From Streptomyces sp. NBC_01231 (GTDB lineage: Bacteria; Actinomycetota; Actinomycetes; Streptomycetales; Streptomycetaceae): a stretch of DNA of 64,000 bases. Shown piece after piece: positions 19,400 to 30,447 of the stretch. Made by a program: the position numbers and the translations under genes. Numbering within the stretch: position 1 is the stretch's first letter; each line of letters starts with the position of its first letter. Where the stretch lies: assembly GCA_035999765.1 (NCBI GenBank), contig CP108521.1:8432001-8496000 (forward strand). The letters run 5' to 3'. A model generated the notes under the pieces. That model made no database searches and was not told the DNA's origin. It was given only the letters and a program-made list of their open reading frames with translations.

Positions 19400-20305
19400 T
19401 CAGCCGGCCAGAGTGAACGTCTGGGCGGTTGAGTTGGTGCAGGGCTGCTGGGACAGGCGAGCGCCGTTGGCGGCGGAGCCGTTGTCGACTGTGAGGCACT
19501 TGCCGCTGTGGCGGGCCGCGAAGCGGTACTGCCCGTTGGCGCCGACAGGCTCGGGGCGCCACTGCTGGTTGGTGCCGCCTTCATAGCTCCACAGGTGCGC
19601 CTTGGTGCCGTCGGCGGTGGCGCCCGGACCGCCGTCGACGTCCCAGACCTTGCTGTTGTACCGGTTGACGACCTGATAGAAGCCACCGCTGGTGGGGCGG
19701 AACTGCCAGGACTGGTTGGCTCCGGTGCCGCAGGCCCACTGCTGCAGCGCGGTGCCGTTGCCGGTGCCCAGTCGGCCGCGTCGAGGCATGCGCCGCTGTT
19801 GGTGCCCGCGACGTGGTACCAGGCGGCCGGGTCGATGGTGCTCGTGGGCGGATCGGTGGGATCGTCGTCGCTGCCGTTCCACACGAAGGTGGCGACGGCA
19901 CCTGCGGGCAGGGTGTAAGCGAGGGACTTGCCGTTGTCGGTGAGGGAGAACTGCTGTGCACTGGTCGCGGTGTTGACGACGAATGCCGCACGGCTACCGT
20001 CGGGGTTTTCGAAGACGACGTTCTGAACGCCTCCGCTGCCCTGGCTGGTGGAACCGAGGCGGGTGGCGCCGACCTTGATGAACTTGGCGACGTGGCCGAG
20101 GACGTAATACTCGGCGCCAGGGGTGACGTTGCCGTTCGCGATCTCGACGATGCGGTTGCAGCGGTTGCAGCGGTTGCCGCAGTGGCCCTGGTGAGGGCCG
20201 CCGTTCTGGTCGAGGGCGAGGTTCCAGTTGATGACGGTCTCGCCGCCGTTGCGCATGTTCTGCACGACCAGGTTCTCGGCGTGCCACTGGACGTCGTCGT
20301 CGCCC
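19400..20305 (-). pseudogene. GH30 glycosidase remnant with ricin-type lectin domain
   Basis: On the minus strand the reading starts abruptly near 20305 with the last third of a GH30 barrel (VINWNLALDQNGGP, then GHVAKFIKVGATRL and VVFENPDGSRAAFVVN). It continues through the beta-sandwich and a linker to a ricin B lectin domain ending at 19402. The frame breaks near 19767 within the lectin domain: GACTGGGCACC has three G where four restore the reading into TGNGTALQQWACGTGANQSW. The N-terminus and both catalytic glutamates are gone. It is a relative, not a copy, of the intact GH30 gene at 16036, since that one has a discoidin domain instead of a ricin lectin. Confidence 0.82.
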
Positions 20306-20486
20306 TGCGGGGTAGGTGATGCTGGGAGTGGAACGCACCGGATGCCCATGTGGCTGCGATGCTCTGCGTGATGGGGACCGTGCTTGCCATCGGCGGCTTC
20401 CCGGCCATCGCGGCGGGATACCGCGATCTGCTGAAGTGAGTCAGTAAGTGGGGAGTCGAGAAGCGGCCGAGAGGTCTTCCACCTGG

Positions 20487-20790
20487 TCATACAGTTACGG
20501 CCAGGACCCCGCTCATAGGGGCTGTGTGACTGATGTTGACCCCTGCCAGCTCGTTCTGGCGGGCCGCCGACGTCGCGGCCAGCATGAGGCCGAGGAACAG
20601 CGGATCTCCCGTATCCCCGCCCATCGTGCCGGGATCGAGCGCACGCAGCAGGCTCATCCAGGCAACGCCCAGCCAGCCGCCGTTCGTCTCGGTGTCCTCG
20701 TCGGTGAACGCAACCACCAGAGACGTCACCAGGACGATCCACACGAAGCCCAGCCAGGGAGACCAGACAGCGGGCAGTTGTGCCGGGTGG
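20487..20790 (-). pseudogene. CASTOR/POLLUX-type ion-channel fragment
   Basis: The minus strand encodes WLGFVWIVLVTSLVVAFT followed by AWMSLLRALDPGTMGGD and PLFLGLMLAAT. This is the pore segment of the CASTOR/POLLUX-like putative cation channels found in Streptomyces, whose filter region reads DPGTMGGD. Homology stops near 20570, after which the frame is unrelated. About 75 residues remain of a protein of over 600, so this is a remnant. The 180 bases between it and the GH30 remnant show only a short unassigned plus-strand tail ending AAGYRDLLK at 20440. Confidence 0.65.
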
Positions 20791-20791
20791 C

Positions 20792-21025
20792 TTACTCGTG
20801 CTGGCCGGTGGCGTTGTTCCCCTGCCCGTCGGCGCGGGTGTTGGCGTTGTTGTTCTCGCTCAGCTGTGAGTCGCTGTTGATGCTCGTGTTCAGCAACGAG
20901 ATGTCGGCGAGGACGTGGGCATTGTTTACGACGCCGTCGGCGATTCCTGCGTGTGCTGGTACAGCGCCAATGAGGGCCGCGCCAACGGCGAGAACTGCAG
21001 TAGTGAGGATGTTCATCTTCTTCAT
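20792..21025 (-). CDS. Small secreted Asn-rich protein, unknown function
   Basis: Counting from the ATG at 21025, 77 residues: a basic start (MKKMN), a Sec signal peptide ending VPAHAG, and a mature part of about 50 residues that is hydrophilic and Asn/Ser-rich (SLLNTSINSDSQLSENNNAN). It contains no cysteine. Size and style recall the secreted surface peptides of Streptomyces (chaplins, rodlins), but the chaplin domain and its cysteines are absent, so I do not assign it. No good ribosome-binding site is visible. The neighbouring gene fragment on the same strand is dead, so expression is uncertain. Confidence 0.5.
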   Translation of the reverse strand: MKKMNILTTAVLAVGAALIGAVPAHAGIADGVVNNAHVLADISLLNTSINSDSQLSENNNANTRADGQGNNATGQHE

Positions 21026-21046
21026 GATCTGATCAACGGCCGTCAC

Positions 21047-21454
21047 TGGCGAAGGTCACCGCGTGGCCGTGATGGGAAGCGGGCTTCGGCCGTGCAGGTG
21101 ACCCCGGCCGTCCAGGAGCAAGTGGAAGCGGTGCGCCACTTGCCGGGTCGCAATGAGCCATGCGGAGTGCTTAGTTCAGGATGCAGGAGGGCTTCGGTTT
21201 CTTCTTCCGCCACCCAGGCTCGTGCGCCCGCAGTAGGCAGCAGTCCGTGCTCACTTGCACTTCGCGGTTATGAGAAAAGAGGGGACCAGGCGTCCGCCGT
21301 CCGGAGAAACGGCCCCCTGTCACAGATACGCGCACATGTGTGCGGTGTGATCACTCGTTGGTGAGTTCCCCCCTTTTCCGGCCCGGTGCGGCGCGAGCCT
21401 GTGCAGGATGGAGGGCGACCTGAGCCGTCCGGAGGTCCTGTGGGGGGAGATGGC
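21047..21454. other. Intergenic region before the prenyl cluster
   Basis: About 400 bases between the small secreted protein gene (minus) and the prenyl-transferase operon (plus). No credible ORF. It presumably holds the promoter of the operon at 21455. Confidence 0.4.
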
Positions 21455-21733
21455 ATGACAGGAGAAGGCGGGCGCCGCGGGGGCCCGCACGAGCAGGCTG
21501 TGTTACTGGCGGCAGGGTTTGCCGATCTGGCGGTGAGCACGGTGGGGTCGGCCGTGGGGACGATGCGGGGGCTGCTGCGCCGCTCGGACGCGGCGCAGCT
21601 GGCGGTGGATGCGGAGCAGGAGCTGATGGCGCGCGGACGCTTGGTGCTGGACCGGTACGCGGCCGTGCCGCCGGCCCATCTTGAGGTTCTCGCCCGGCAC
21701 GTGGTGGCGCGGCAGGCCCGTGGCGGTGCCTGA
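21455..21733 (+). CDS. Small hypothetical protein upstream of polyprenyl synthase
   Basis: Protein of 92 residues from ATG 21455, preceded by a GGGGGGAG ribosome-binding site. Alanine-rich and amphipathic (AAGFADLAVSTVGSAVGTMR, then AAQLAVDAEQELMARGR), with no recognised domain and no clear membrane span. Its end overlaps the prenyl synthase start by 14 bases, so the two are co-translated. It may be an accessory or chaperone-like partner of the synthase. I do not recognise the family. Confidence 0.6.
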   Translation: MTGEGGRRGGPHEQAVLLAAGFADLAVSTVGSAVGTMRGLLRRSDAAQLAVDAEQELMARGRLVLDRYAAVPPAHLEVLARHVVARQARGGA

Positions 21734-22778
21734 CCCGTACGAGCCGGCCGCGTTCAAAGCGCGTATCGACGAGGTGGTGCGCGGCTTCGTGACGCAGGAG
21801 GCCGAGCAGCTCGTCGCGGTGGATGCGGATCTGGGGCCGGTGGCCGATCAGGTCGAGGTGGCGGTAGCCGGGGGCAAGCGGCTGCGGGCGGCGTTCTGCT
21901 ACTGGGGCTGGCGGGCGGTCGGGCAACCGGACAGTGATGCCATGGTGCGCGCTGCGGCATCCATGGAGCTGGTGCACGCCGCGGCGGTGGTGCATGACGA
22001 TCTCATCGATGACAGTCCGCTGCGTCACGGTCGTCCCACCGCGCAGGTCGCCCTGCGTAGCGCTGTGCGTCGCCGCCCGCGGGCCGCGACCGCCGCCCGG
22101 TCCCTGGCGATGCTGGTCGGGGATCTGCTGATGGCGATGGCCGGGCAGCTGTTCGCCGCCAGTGGTCTGCCGGCCGCCTACTTGGCACGGGCCCGCCCCT
22201 TGTGGGCGGCACTGGCCAGGGAACTGATCGCGGGTGAGTGCCTGGAGATCCTGCGCACCGGGGCCGCCCCCGACACCTCCGCGTCCTTGCAGGTGATCCG
22301 GTACAAGACCGCCAAGTACACCGTCGAGCAGCCCCTGCTGATCGGCGGTGCCCTGGCCGGCGCCGGCGAACGGCTGCGCGAGGGCTACTCCCGCTACGGG
22401 CTGGCGCTGGGTGAGGCATTCCAGCTACGGGATGACCTGCTGGGCCTCTTCGGTGACCCGGACCGCACAGGCAAGGCCAACCTGGACGATCTGCGCGCAC
22501 ACCGGCCCACCGCCCTGCTGGCCGAGACCTGGCGGATGGCCGGTGACACCGACCGAAAACACCTGCGCACCCTCCTGGGGCGGCGCGACCTGGACACGGA
22601 CGGCCTGGAGGCGGTGCGCGAGGTGATGCGCCGGCTGAAGGCTCCCGACCGGATCGAAGAAATGATCACGGTGCGGGTCAGGGATGCGCTCGACGCGCTC
22701 GACGATCTGGACCTGCCCGCACCTGCTGCCGCGGCCCTGACTGACCTCGCACACTCCGCAGCGGCCCGGCGTCACTGA
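21720..22778 (+). CDS. Trans-polyprenyl diphosphate synthase
   Basis: Class I isoprenyl diphosphate synthase of about 352 residues (GTG 21720, or GTG 21726). Both Asp-rich motifs are intact: the first DDLIDDSPLRHGRPT (D93, D94, D97) and the second FQLRDDLLGLFGD (D238, D239). GGKRLRAAF is the FARM-side IPP-binding strand. These enzymes condense IPP with allylic diphosphates to farnesyl, geranylgeranyl or longer chains. The residues before the first motif (MELVHAAAVVH) lack bulky aromatics, compatible with a C20 or longer product; this is inference. It is the core of a short operon with an MpaB-type oxygenase. No terpene cyclase, phytoene synthase or other class I synthase is in the window. Confidence 0.9.
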   Translation: MAVPDPYEPAAFKARIDEVVRGFVTQEAEQLVAVDADLGPVADQVEVAVAGGKRLRAAFCYWGWRAVGQPDSDAMVRAAASMELVHAAAVVHDDLIDDSPLRHGRPTAQVALRSAVRRRPRAATAARSLAMLVGDLLMAMAGQLFAASGLPAAYLARARPLWAALARELIAGECLEILRTGAAPDTSASLQVIRYKTAKYTVEQPLLIGGALAGAGERLREGYSRYGLALGEAFQLRDDLLGLFGDPDRTGKANLDDLRAHRPTALLAETWRMAGDTDRKHLRTLLGRRDLDTDGLEAVREVMRRLKAPDRIEEMITVRVRDALDALDDLDLPAPAAAALTDLAHSAAARRH

Positions 22779-22856
22779 CGCCTCGGAGAGCACCTCAGCA
22801 CAGTGCCTCGTCCCTGCCCCCTCCCGCTTGCCGCGAAAGGACTAGGAGCCCCGCAC

Positions 22857-24017
22857 ATGACCTACACCGAGGTGTCGATGGACGCGCTGCGGCAGGTGGG
22901 TGACGAACTCGCCGATGCCACCGTGGCCACGCTGTTCGAGCGCGGGGAGGTGGGGAAGTTCAACGCCCTGATGCGGTATGTCTCCACCGCCGGTGCGCCG
23001 CTGCCGGGCGGGCTGCCGGAGGTGGCGCGGGAGTACCTGGAGGCCACGAGCGCGCCGCCGTCGTGGGTCGACTGGGGGGAGATGGAGAAGGCGAGGTTGT
23101 TCTTCATCGACAACAACGTGCACATCTCCACCGCGCTGTCCTTCGCCTCGATGCCCGCCTGCTACGTCGTCCCGCACGTGGCCAGACTGCTGTCGGCCAC
23201 GCACTCGCTGAAGTACCCCTCCAATCGCATGGCGGAGACGGGGCAGTTCACCGTCTATCTCATGCAGCCCGGCGCCTTCGAAGCGGGTAGCCGCTTCATC
23301 CCCGCCGCGCAGAAGGTCCGCCTCCTGCATGCCTCCATTCGCCACCATCTGGGGCGCGAGAACCGCTGGGACAGCGAGGCGCTGGGGGTGCCGATCTGTC
23401 AGGAGGACATGATCGGCGGGCAGATGTTCTTCTCCCTGCTCGTCCTGGACTCCCTGCACCGCCTCGGCATCCACATGAGTACCGAAGGCGCCCAGGCGTA
23501 TCTCTACGCCTGGCGGGTCGTCGGCGCGATGCTGGGCGTCGATCAGGACGCCGTCCCCCAGGACCTCCAGCAGGCCCGTCAGTTCCTGGACCTGTACATG
23601 ATCCGGCACATGGGGCCCTCCGAGGAGGGCGCACACCTGATGCGGCAGCTGATCGACCTGTACGAGGAGGTCGTGCCCGGCACGTTCTTCGACCCGATCG
23701 TCTCCGCCCTCATCCGCTACCTCATCGGCGACACCAGCGCCGACTGGCTCCAGGTCCCCCACACCCCCTGGGACACCGTCGTCAAGGCCGTCCCGCACCT
23801 CCTCGGCGTCCTGGAGACCGTCGAGGACGGCTCTCCACTCGGTGCGTGGGCCCTGGACCGCCTCGGCCACCTCACCACCGTCTTCGAGCTGTCCTCCCTC
23901 ACCCGCGGCCGCGTCATGCACTACGCCATCCCCGAACAACTCAAGAAGGACTACGTCGTCTCCCGAACGGTGTCCCGAAAGCACCGCTGGATCCCGCCCG
24001 CCCCCACCACCCTCTGA
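22857..24017 (+). CDS. MpaB/Lcp-type (DUF2236) oxygenase
   Basis: Protein of 386 residues from ATG 22857, with GGAG upstream; it begins 78 bases after the prenyl synthase stop. Conserved DUF2236 landmarks are present: PPSWVDWGEMEKARLFF, RMAETGQFTVYLM, VRLLHASIRHHL and LGVPICQEDMIGG. The family includes latex-clearing protein Lcp, which cleaves polyisoprene, and fungal MpaB, which oxidatively cleaves the farnesyl chain of a mycophenolic acid precursor; these are haem enzymes. No signal peptide is visible, so it acts in the cytoplasm. Coupled to a prenyl diphosphate synthase, it plausibly cleaves or oxidises the polyprenyl product. That link is inference from gene order. Confidence 0.8.
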   Translation: MTYTEVSMDALRQVGDELADATVATLFERGEVGKFNALMRYVSTAGAPLPGGLPEVAREYLEATSAPPSWVDWGEMEKARLFFIDNNVHISTALSFASMPACYVVPHVARLLSATHSLKYPSNRMAETGQFTVYLMQPGAFEAGSRFIPAAQKVRLLHASIRHHLGRENRWDSEALGVPICQEDMIGGQMFFSLLVLDSLHRLGIHMSTEGAQAYLYAWRVVGAMLGVDQDAVPQDLQQARQFLDLYMIRHMGPSEEGAHLMRQLIDLYEEVVPGTFFDPIVSALIRYLIGDTSADWLQVPHTPWDTVVKAVPHLLGVLETVEDGSPLGAWALDRLGHLTTVFELSSLTRGRVMHYAIPEQLKKDYVVSRTVSRKHRWIPPAPTTL

Positions 24018-24479
24018 CGCGGCATCGCACGGACCTCGCCTGCAGCCGCGACCAACGTCGACACCTGCCCCGAGGCCGCGAAAGGGTGCGCCATCAGATC
24101 CACGCCGGTCATGGTGGTCTTCAACGGGGGGCGACAAGGCCGGGCGGGCGTGGTGCCCACCCGGCCGCAGCCGAACTCTGGGACAGGGCCCTTGGACAGG
24201 GCTCTGGGACAGGCCATCAGGCGATGGTGACACCGCCCGGCCGATTGGCGTCGGTCCGTACGGCGGGACCAGGACCGGCTCGAGGGCGAAGTGACAGTGC
24301 GAGCCTGTCTGGACCGGACGGTCCGAGGGGCGCTCACGAGCAGGTCCACAGGCTCCTGGCCCTCGTTGAACTCCACGTCCTCCGGTGAAGCTCCAGTTGC
24401 CCGGATGCGCTCGCGAGAGAAGTAGCGGGGCGGGGGCCAGGCGGTGGGTCCTGGCTGATGTTCGTGGGCTGCCCAGTCG
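24018..24479. other. Convergent intergenic region, no gene
   Basis: About 460 bases between the convergent MpaB-type gene and the Rieske remnant. Several overlapping ORFs exist but none looks coding. No strong terminator hairpin stands out. Confidence 0.4.
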
Positions 24480-25558
24480 TCAGGTGTTTCCGGAGGTGAG
24501 TTCCTCCGTGGATCGCTCTGTGGCCGGGGGAAGATTGCGCCGGTAGAAACGCCGGTAAGCGCGGAGAGTGGGCCCGTCCGCGACCGACCACAGGTCCTTG
24601 GCCACCGGGCGCATCCAGCGCAGGATCTCGAAGTCGGCATGATGATTCCGTCTGACCAGGCGCCACAGGAAGGCCGCCCAGAGACGGTTGGCCGGCCAGA
24701 GCAGCCAGTCCGGGCCGAGTTTGCGGACGATCAGGTCCACGTCGCGATCGTGACACCGGGCAGCACGGGACTCGCAGCGGCGACGAAGACCATCCGGGGC
24801 GGCTTGCCGTCCGGCTGCGGGCCCGGCTGCGGAGTGGCCACCGAGGTGGTGGGGCTCGCCATCTCGACCAGAACGTACGGGCGGAAGTGGTGGATACGGG
24901 CGCCGCCCTCCTCGGCGGGCTGGATCCGGAAGGAGAAGCGACGTCCTTCGTCCCGCAGTTGGACGGAGGTCATCGTTCGCCCCGGACTGTGCGTGTAGGG
25001 CCAGTGCGAAACGTCGGTCACGTGTTCACCGATCGGGAGGAGATCCGCGTGACAGACGAGCACCTCACCAGCCAGGCAGAGGTGGCGACGGCGGTCCTCG
25101 GCGAACCTCAGCTCGCTCATGGGCTCCGGGGTCGGTGACCCGTGCCAGAACCAGATGATGCCTCCCTGCTCGGTCACGGGGACGCTGTGCTGCACGGCCC
25201 GGGAGGGGATGCGGTCCGCGCCGGGGATATTCCGGCACGCTCCGTCCGTATCGAACTCCCAGGCGTGGAAGCCGCAGACCAGCCTCTCCTCGCGCACCCG
25301 GCCGCTCCGGCTGAGGTCGGCGCCCATGTGGCAGCACTGGCTGTCGATCATCCCGACCTGCCCGCCGCGTGTGCGGAACAGCGCGTACCGCCGGGCCATG
25401 TAGGTGGCGGGGACCACCTGGCCAGGGCGAAGATGCCGGCTGAACCGGGCGAAGTACCAGCCGGTGGGACAGAGCTCCTGCCGTCCGTCGCTCCCGAAGA
25501 GAAGCAGACGGTCAAGTTCCCGGTCGTACGGCTGTGGCCTGGGGTGCCGCCTGGGTCA
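24480..25558 (-). pseudogene. Rieske non-haem iron oxygenase, frameshifted
   Basis: On the minus strand three frame segments together give a Rieske oxygenase of about 359 residues. An ATG overlapping the stop of the monooxygenase gene (ATGA, near 25558) starts MTQAAPQATAV but runs into a stop. Another frame carries YDRELDRLLLFGSD, ELCPTGWYFARFS and the Rieske centre SQCCHMGADL plus CGFHAWEFD, and ends at 24731. A third frame supplies the C-terminus from HDRDVDLIVRKLGPDWLLWP to 24480. Frameshifts therefore lie near 25515 and 24745. If these are real, the enzyme is dead; if they are assembly errors, it is an oxygenase translationally coupled to the flavin monooxygenase. An internal GTG at 25417 could start a shortened form that keeps the iron-sulfur ligands. 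Confidence 0.72.
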
Positions 25559-27136
25559 TGCGGTGATTCCTTCCTCATCCGCCGGGAAGCTGCCTTCCGC
25601 CGCCGCCCGGGGTGCGGGCACGGGGGCAGGGGTGGAGGGTGCGCGGCAGGTGTAGGCAGCGGCATCGAAGCGGTTCAGCGAGCGGGTGAGCCGGCCGGTG
25701 GACCAGGGCCAGCAGAAGGTGTTCCGACCGCTGGAGTGGAAGTAGTAGCTGGAGCAGCCGCCCGCGTTGTACACGGTGGTCTGCAGTGCTTCCTGTACCG
25801 CGGTGTTGTAGGCGGCCTGGACGGCTGGTCTGACGTCCATGGAGGCGTGGCCTTCGCGGCGCAGGTACCTGAGTGCGGCACCCAGGTAGGCGAGTTGGGC
25901 TTCGAGGACGCTGATGGCGGAGGTGGAGCCGGAAAGGAGGTTGGGGCCCAGGAGGAGAAAGAGGTTGGGGAACCCGGTGACGCTGGTGCCGAGGTATGCC
26001 TGAGGACCATCCCCAACCCAGGTTTCGTGCAGCGTCCGGCCGTCCGTGCCGTGCAGGCTGCGGGCCAGCGGCAGCTCGCCGACGCCGAAGCCGGTGGCGG
26101 TGATCACGACGTCGGCCTCGATCGCGGTGCCGTCGGCACCGATGAGGTGCCGGCCGCGTACGGAGAACACAGCGGTGGAGTGGAGGTGGACGTGGGGCTG
26201 GACCAGGGCCGGGTAGAACGTGCTCGACGTCAGCAGACGCTTGCAGCCCAGGCGGTAGTCGGGCGTCAGCGCCCGGCGCAGCTCCGGGTCACGGACCGTG
26301 AGACGCAGATGAGCCTTGGCCGCGGCCTGGAGAGGGCCTGCCAGCCGTGGGTGGCGGAGAACGTAGCCGAGGCCCTCTTGCAGGCCGTACTGGCCGGCCC
26401 TCAGGGTGCGCCGGACGCCGGGAATGCGGTCCAAACTCCAGTTGATGGCCTCGGGAACCGGCAGGTCGGGCTTGGGCAGCAGCCACTGTGGGGTGCGCTG
26501 GAAGAGGTGTACGGCCGCCGTCCGGTCCTCGATGGCCGGGACGAGCTGGACAGCGGAGGCGCCACTGCCGACGACGGCCACACGTCGGTCCGTGAGATCT
26601 ACGGAGTGGTCCCATTCAGCGGTGTGGAACACCGGCCCGGGGAACTCGCTAAGGCCCGGCACGTCGAGCCGCCGTGGTTCATGCCACGGTCCGGTGGCCA
26701 GGACCAGAACCCTGGCGCGGTACTCGCCGTCGGTGGTCTGCACAAGCCAGCGCCCCGTGTTCTGGTCCCACCGGGCCTTAACGACACGGACGCCGCACCG
26801 CAGCACCTCACCGACTCCGTACCGGTCCGCGGTCGTTCGCAGGTAGTCATGGATCTCCCGCTGCCCGGCGAAGCTCCTGCTCCACCGCGGGTTGGGGGTG
26901 AAGGAGTAGGAGTACAGCGAGGAGGGGACATCGCAGGCGCACCCCGGGTAGGTGTTCTCCCGCCAGGTTCCTCCGAGCTGCGACGCCTTCTCCAGCACCA
27001 CAAGGTCACGCCAGCCCTCCTGGCGCAGCCGGATGGCGGCGCCGATGCCGGAGAACCCGGCGCCGACCACCACCGCCTGCACATCCCCGCCCCCGCGCGG
27101 CCGGGCATCACATGCGGACTCAGGCAGAAACGACAC
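25556..27136 (-). CDS. Flavin-containing (Baeyer-Villiger type) monooxygenase
   Basis: Class B flavoprotein monooxygenase of up to 526 residues (GTG 27136; a later GTG before AVVVGAG is possible). The FAD-binding Rossmann motif is GAGFSG near residue 25, the Baeyer-Villiger fingerprint FPGPVFHTAEWD matches F-x-G-x-x-x-H-x-x-x-W, and the NADPH site is VVGSGASAVQ. CDVPSSLYSYSF also fits the cyclohexanone/steroid monooxygenase group. It inserts oxygen next to a ketone using NADPH and O2. The stop overlaps the ATG of the damaged Rieske gene. Together with the convergent prenyl synthase and MpaB-type genes it suggests an oxidised-terpenoid pathway, but a separate catabolic role is equally possible. 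Confidence 0.88.
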   Translation of the reverse strand: MSFLPESACDARPRGGGDVQAVVVGAGFSGIGAAIRLRQEGWRDLVVLEKASQLGGTWRENTYPGCACDVPSSLYSYSFTPNPRWSRSFAGQREIHDYLRTTADRYGVGEVLRCGVRVVKARWDQNTGRWLVQTTDGEYRARVLVLATGPWHEPRRLDVPGLSEFPGPVFHTAEWDHSVDLTDRRVAVVGSGASAVQLVPAIEDRTAAVHLFQRTPQWLLPKPDLPVPEAINWSLDRIPGVRRTLRAGQYGLQEGLGYVLRHPRLAGPLQAAAKAHLRLTVRDPELRRALTPDYRLGCKRLLTSSTFYPALVQPHVHLHSTAVFSVRGRHLIGADGTAIEADVVITATGFGVGELPLARSLHGTDGRTLHETWVGDGPQAYLGTSVTGFPNLFLLLGPNLLSGSTSAISVLEAQLAYLGAALRYLRREGHASMDVRPAVQAAYNTAVQEALQTTVYNAGGCSSYYFHSSGRNTFCWPWSTGRLTRSLNRFDAAAYTCRAPSTPAPVPAPRAAAEGSFPADEEGITA

Positions 27137-27561
27137 AGTTCCCCCATGGTGTCGAGAACCGCGAGGCCCTCCCCGGGACCGGCGGCAGGCCCAGTGTGGG
27201 GGAACCGGAAGGACGCCATCAGGGCGTGAAACCGGCGCACGAGCGAAGTGGTGAGCGCCCCGGAGGGCGCGCGGAAAGGAAACGGTCCCGCCCAGGACAC
27301 GCTCAAAATGCCAGTCCCAGGTAGCCGCCCAACGCGCAGAATTCGTCCGCGATTTCGAGACCGGGCTTCTCCTGTCCGGCGGGGTGAAAACGGAGTACTC
27401 CGCGGATTCACCAGATGGTGTAGATCAACCGCCGTTCGGTCGTCTCGCCGTTCTTCCCCGCTGATGCTCGTAGAGCGGCCGTCGCCTTCCGGGGACAACG
27501 GTGTCCGCGCCGTTGGCATGCCCGGCCGCACGCACCATCCGACCAACAGAGACGAGTCACC
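27137..27561. promoter_or_regulatory. Divergent promoter region, monooxygenase / urease
   Basis: A 425-base gap between the monooxygenase gene (minus) and the urease operon (plus). It contains a perfect 12-base palindrome, CGGAGTACTCCG, at 27391-27402 and a small GCGCCC/GGGCGC hairpin at 27255-27270. The palindrome, 160 bases before ureAB, is a candidate operator; no regulator gene is adjacent. Confidence 0.4.
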
Positions 27562-28334
27562 GTGCATTTGACTCCGCATGAGCAGGAGCGCTTGCTGATC
27601 CACGTCGCGGCCGACGTGGCACGAAGGCGCCATGACCGGGGGCTGCTTCTCAACTATCCCGAGACGATGGCCCTGCTGACTGTTCACGTCTTCGAGGGGG
27701 CGCGCGACGGCAAGACGGTCAGCGACATCATGGACTCGGGCCGACGGGTGCTCACCCGTGACGACGTGATGGACGGCGTCCCAGAGATGATCAAGAACGT
27801 CCAGGTGGAGGCGACCTTCCCGGACGGCACCAAGCTGGTCACGATCCACGACCCCATCCCGGAGGCCACGCAGGAACCTGAGGTCTACCCGGGCAAGGTC
27901 GAACACCCTCAGCCGGCGGGCAGGCCACAGTGCCCGGTCGACTGCGACGATGGCGACTCATCCGCCTGTTGCGATGCGGGCGAGGACGCCGCGTCCTGGC
28001 ACGAGGCGATCGCGTTCAACAAGCACCTGCAGGGCGACAAAAAGACGATCAAGGTCAGGAACGCCTCCGACCGCCCCATCCAGGTCGGCTCCCACTACCA
28101 CTTCGCCGAAGTCAACCCCGGCCTCAAAGTGATCGAGAACCCCGTCGGCACGCCCGTGAGCGATGACCAGCTCATGGACTGCGCCGAGGCGAAAGGGCGA
28201 CGGCTCAACATCGCCGCGGGCACATCCGTACGGTTCGAACCAGGAGACGTGTGCTGCGTTGAGCTGGTGAAGATCGAGGGCGACGCCAAGAGCGACACCA
28301 GCAAGATCCAGGGACTGCGCGAGGGGATCGTCCG

Positions 28335-28338
<4 letters not shown>
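27562..28338 (+). CDS. ureAB: Urease gamma-beta fusion subunit
   Basis: Protein of 258 residues from GTG 27562. Residues 1 to about 100 are UreA ([31 protein letters not shown]). The end is UreB ([32 protein letters not shown]). The junction carries an unusual cysteine-rich stretch at about 27930-27980 ([19 protein letters not shown]; five cysteines) that ordinary ureases lack. The UreB part also departs from the usual C-terminal consensus. It is a structural subunit of urease, which splits urea to ammonia and carbamate with a nickel pair held in UreC. The stop overlaps ureC by 4 bases. Streptomyces commonly carry a standard ureA-ureB-ureC set plus a divergent fused one, and this is the divergent type. 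Confidence 0.9.
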
Positions 28339-30332
<1,994 letters not shown>

Positions 30333-30447
30333 ACCGCCACTGCCCGACCGCCGGAGCAACAGCACCGCGGCCGGACCCCCGGGCGGTACGCCATGCCCGC
30401 CCGCGCTCGGCACAACTTCCGACCCTGCGAAAGGCAGCCGCTCACCC

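Noticed and set aside
20306..20440. Short plus-strand frame ending AAGYRDLLK as a gene
   Set aside because: It encodes one hydrophobic segment without a start codon or family match; at most the tail of a lost membrane protein.
27930..28000. Cysteine-rich stretch in ureAB as a frameshift artefact
   Set aside because: The frame is continuous from UreA to UreB motifs and the length is an exact multiple of three, so the stretch is part of the protein.
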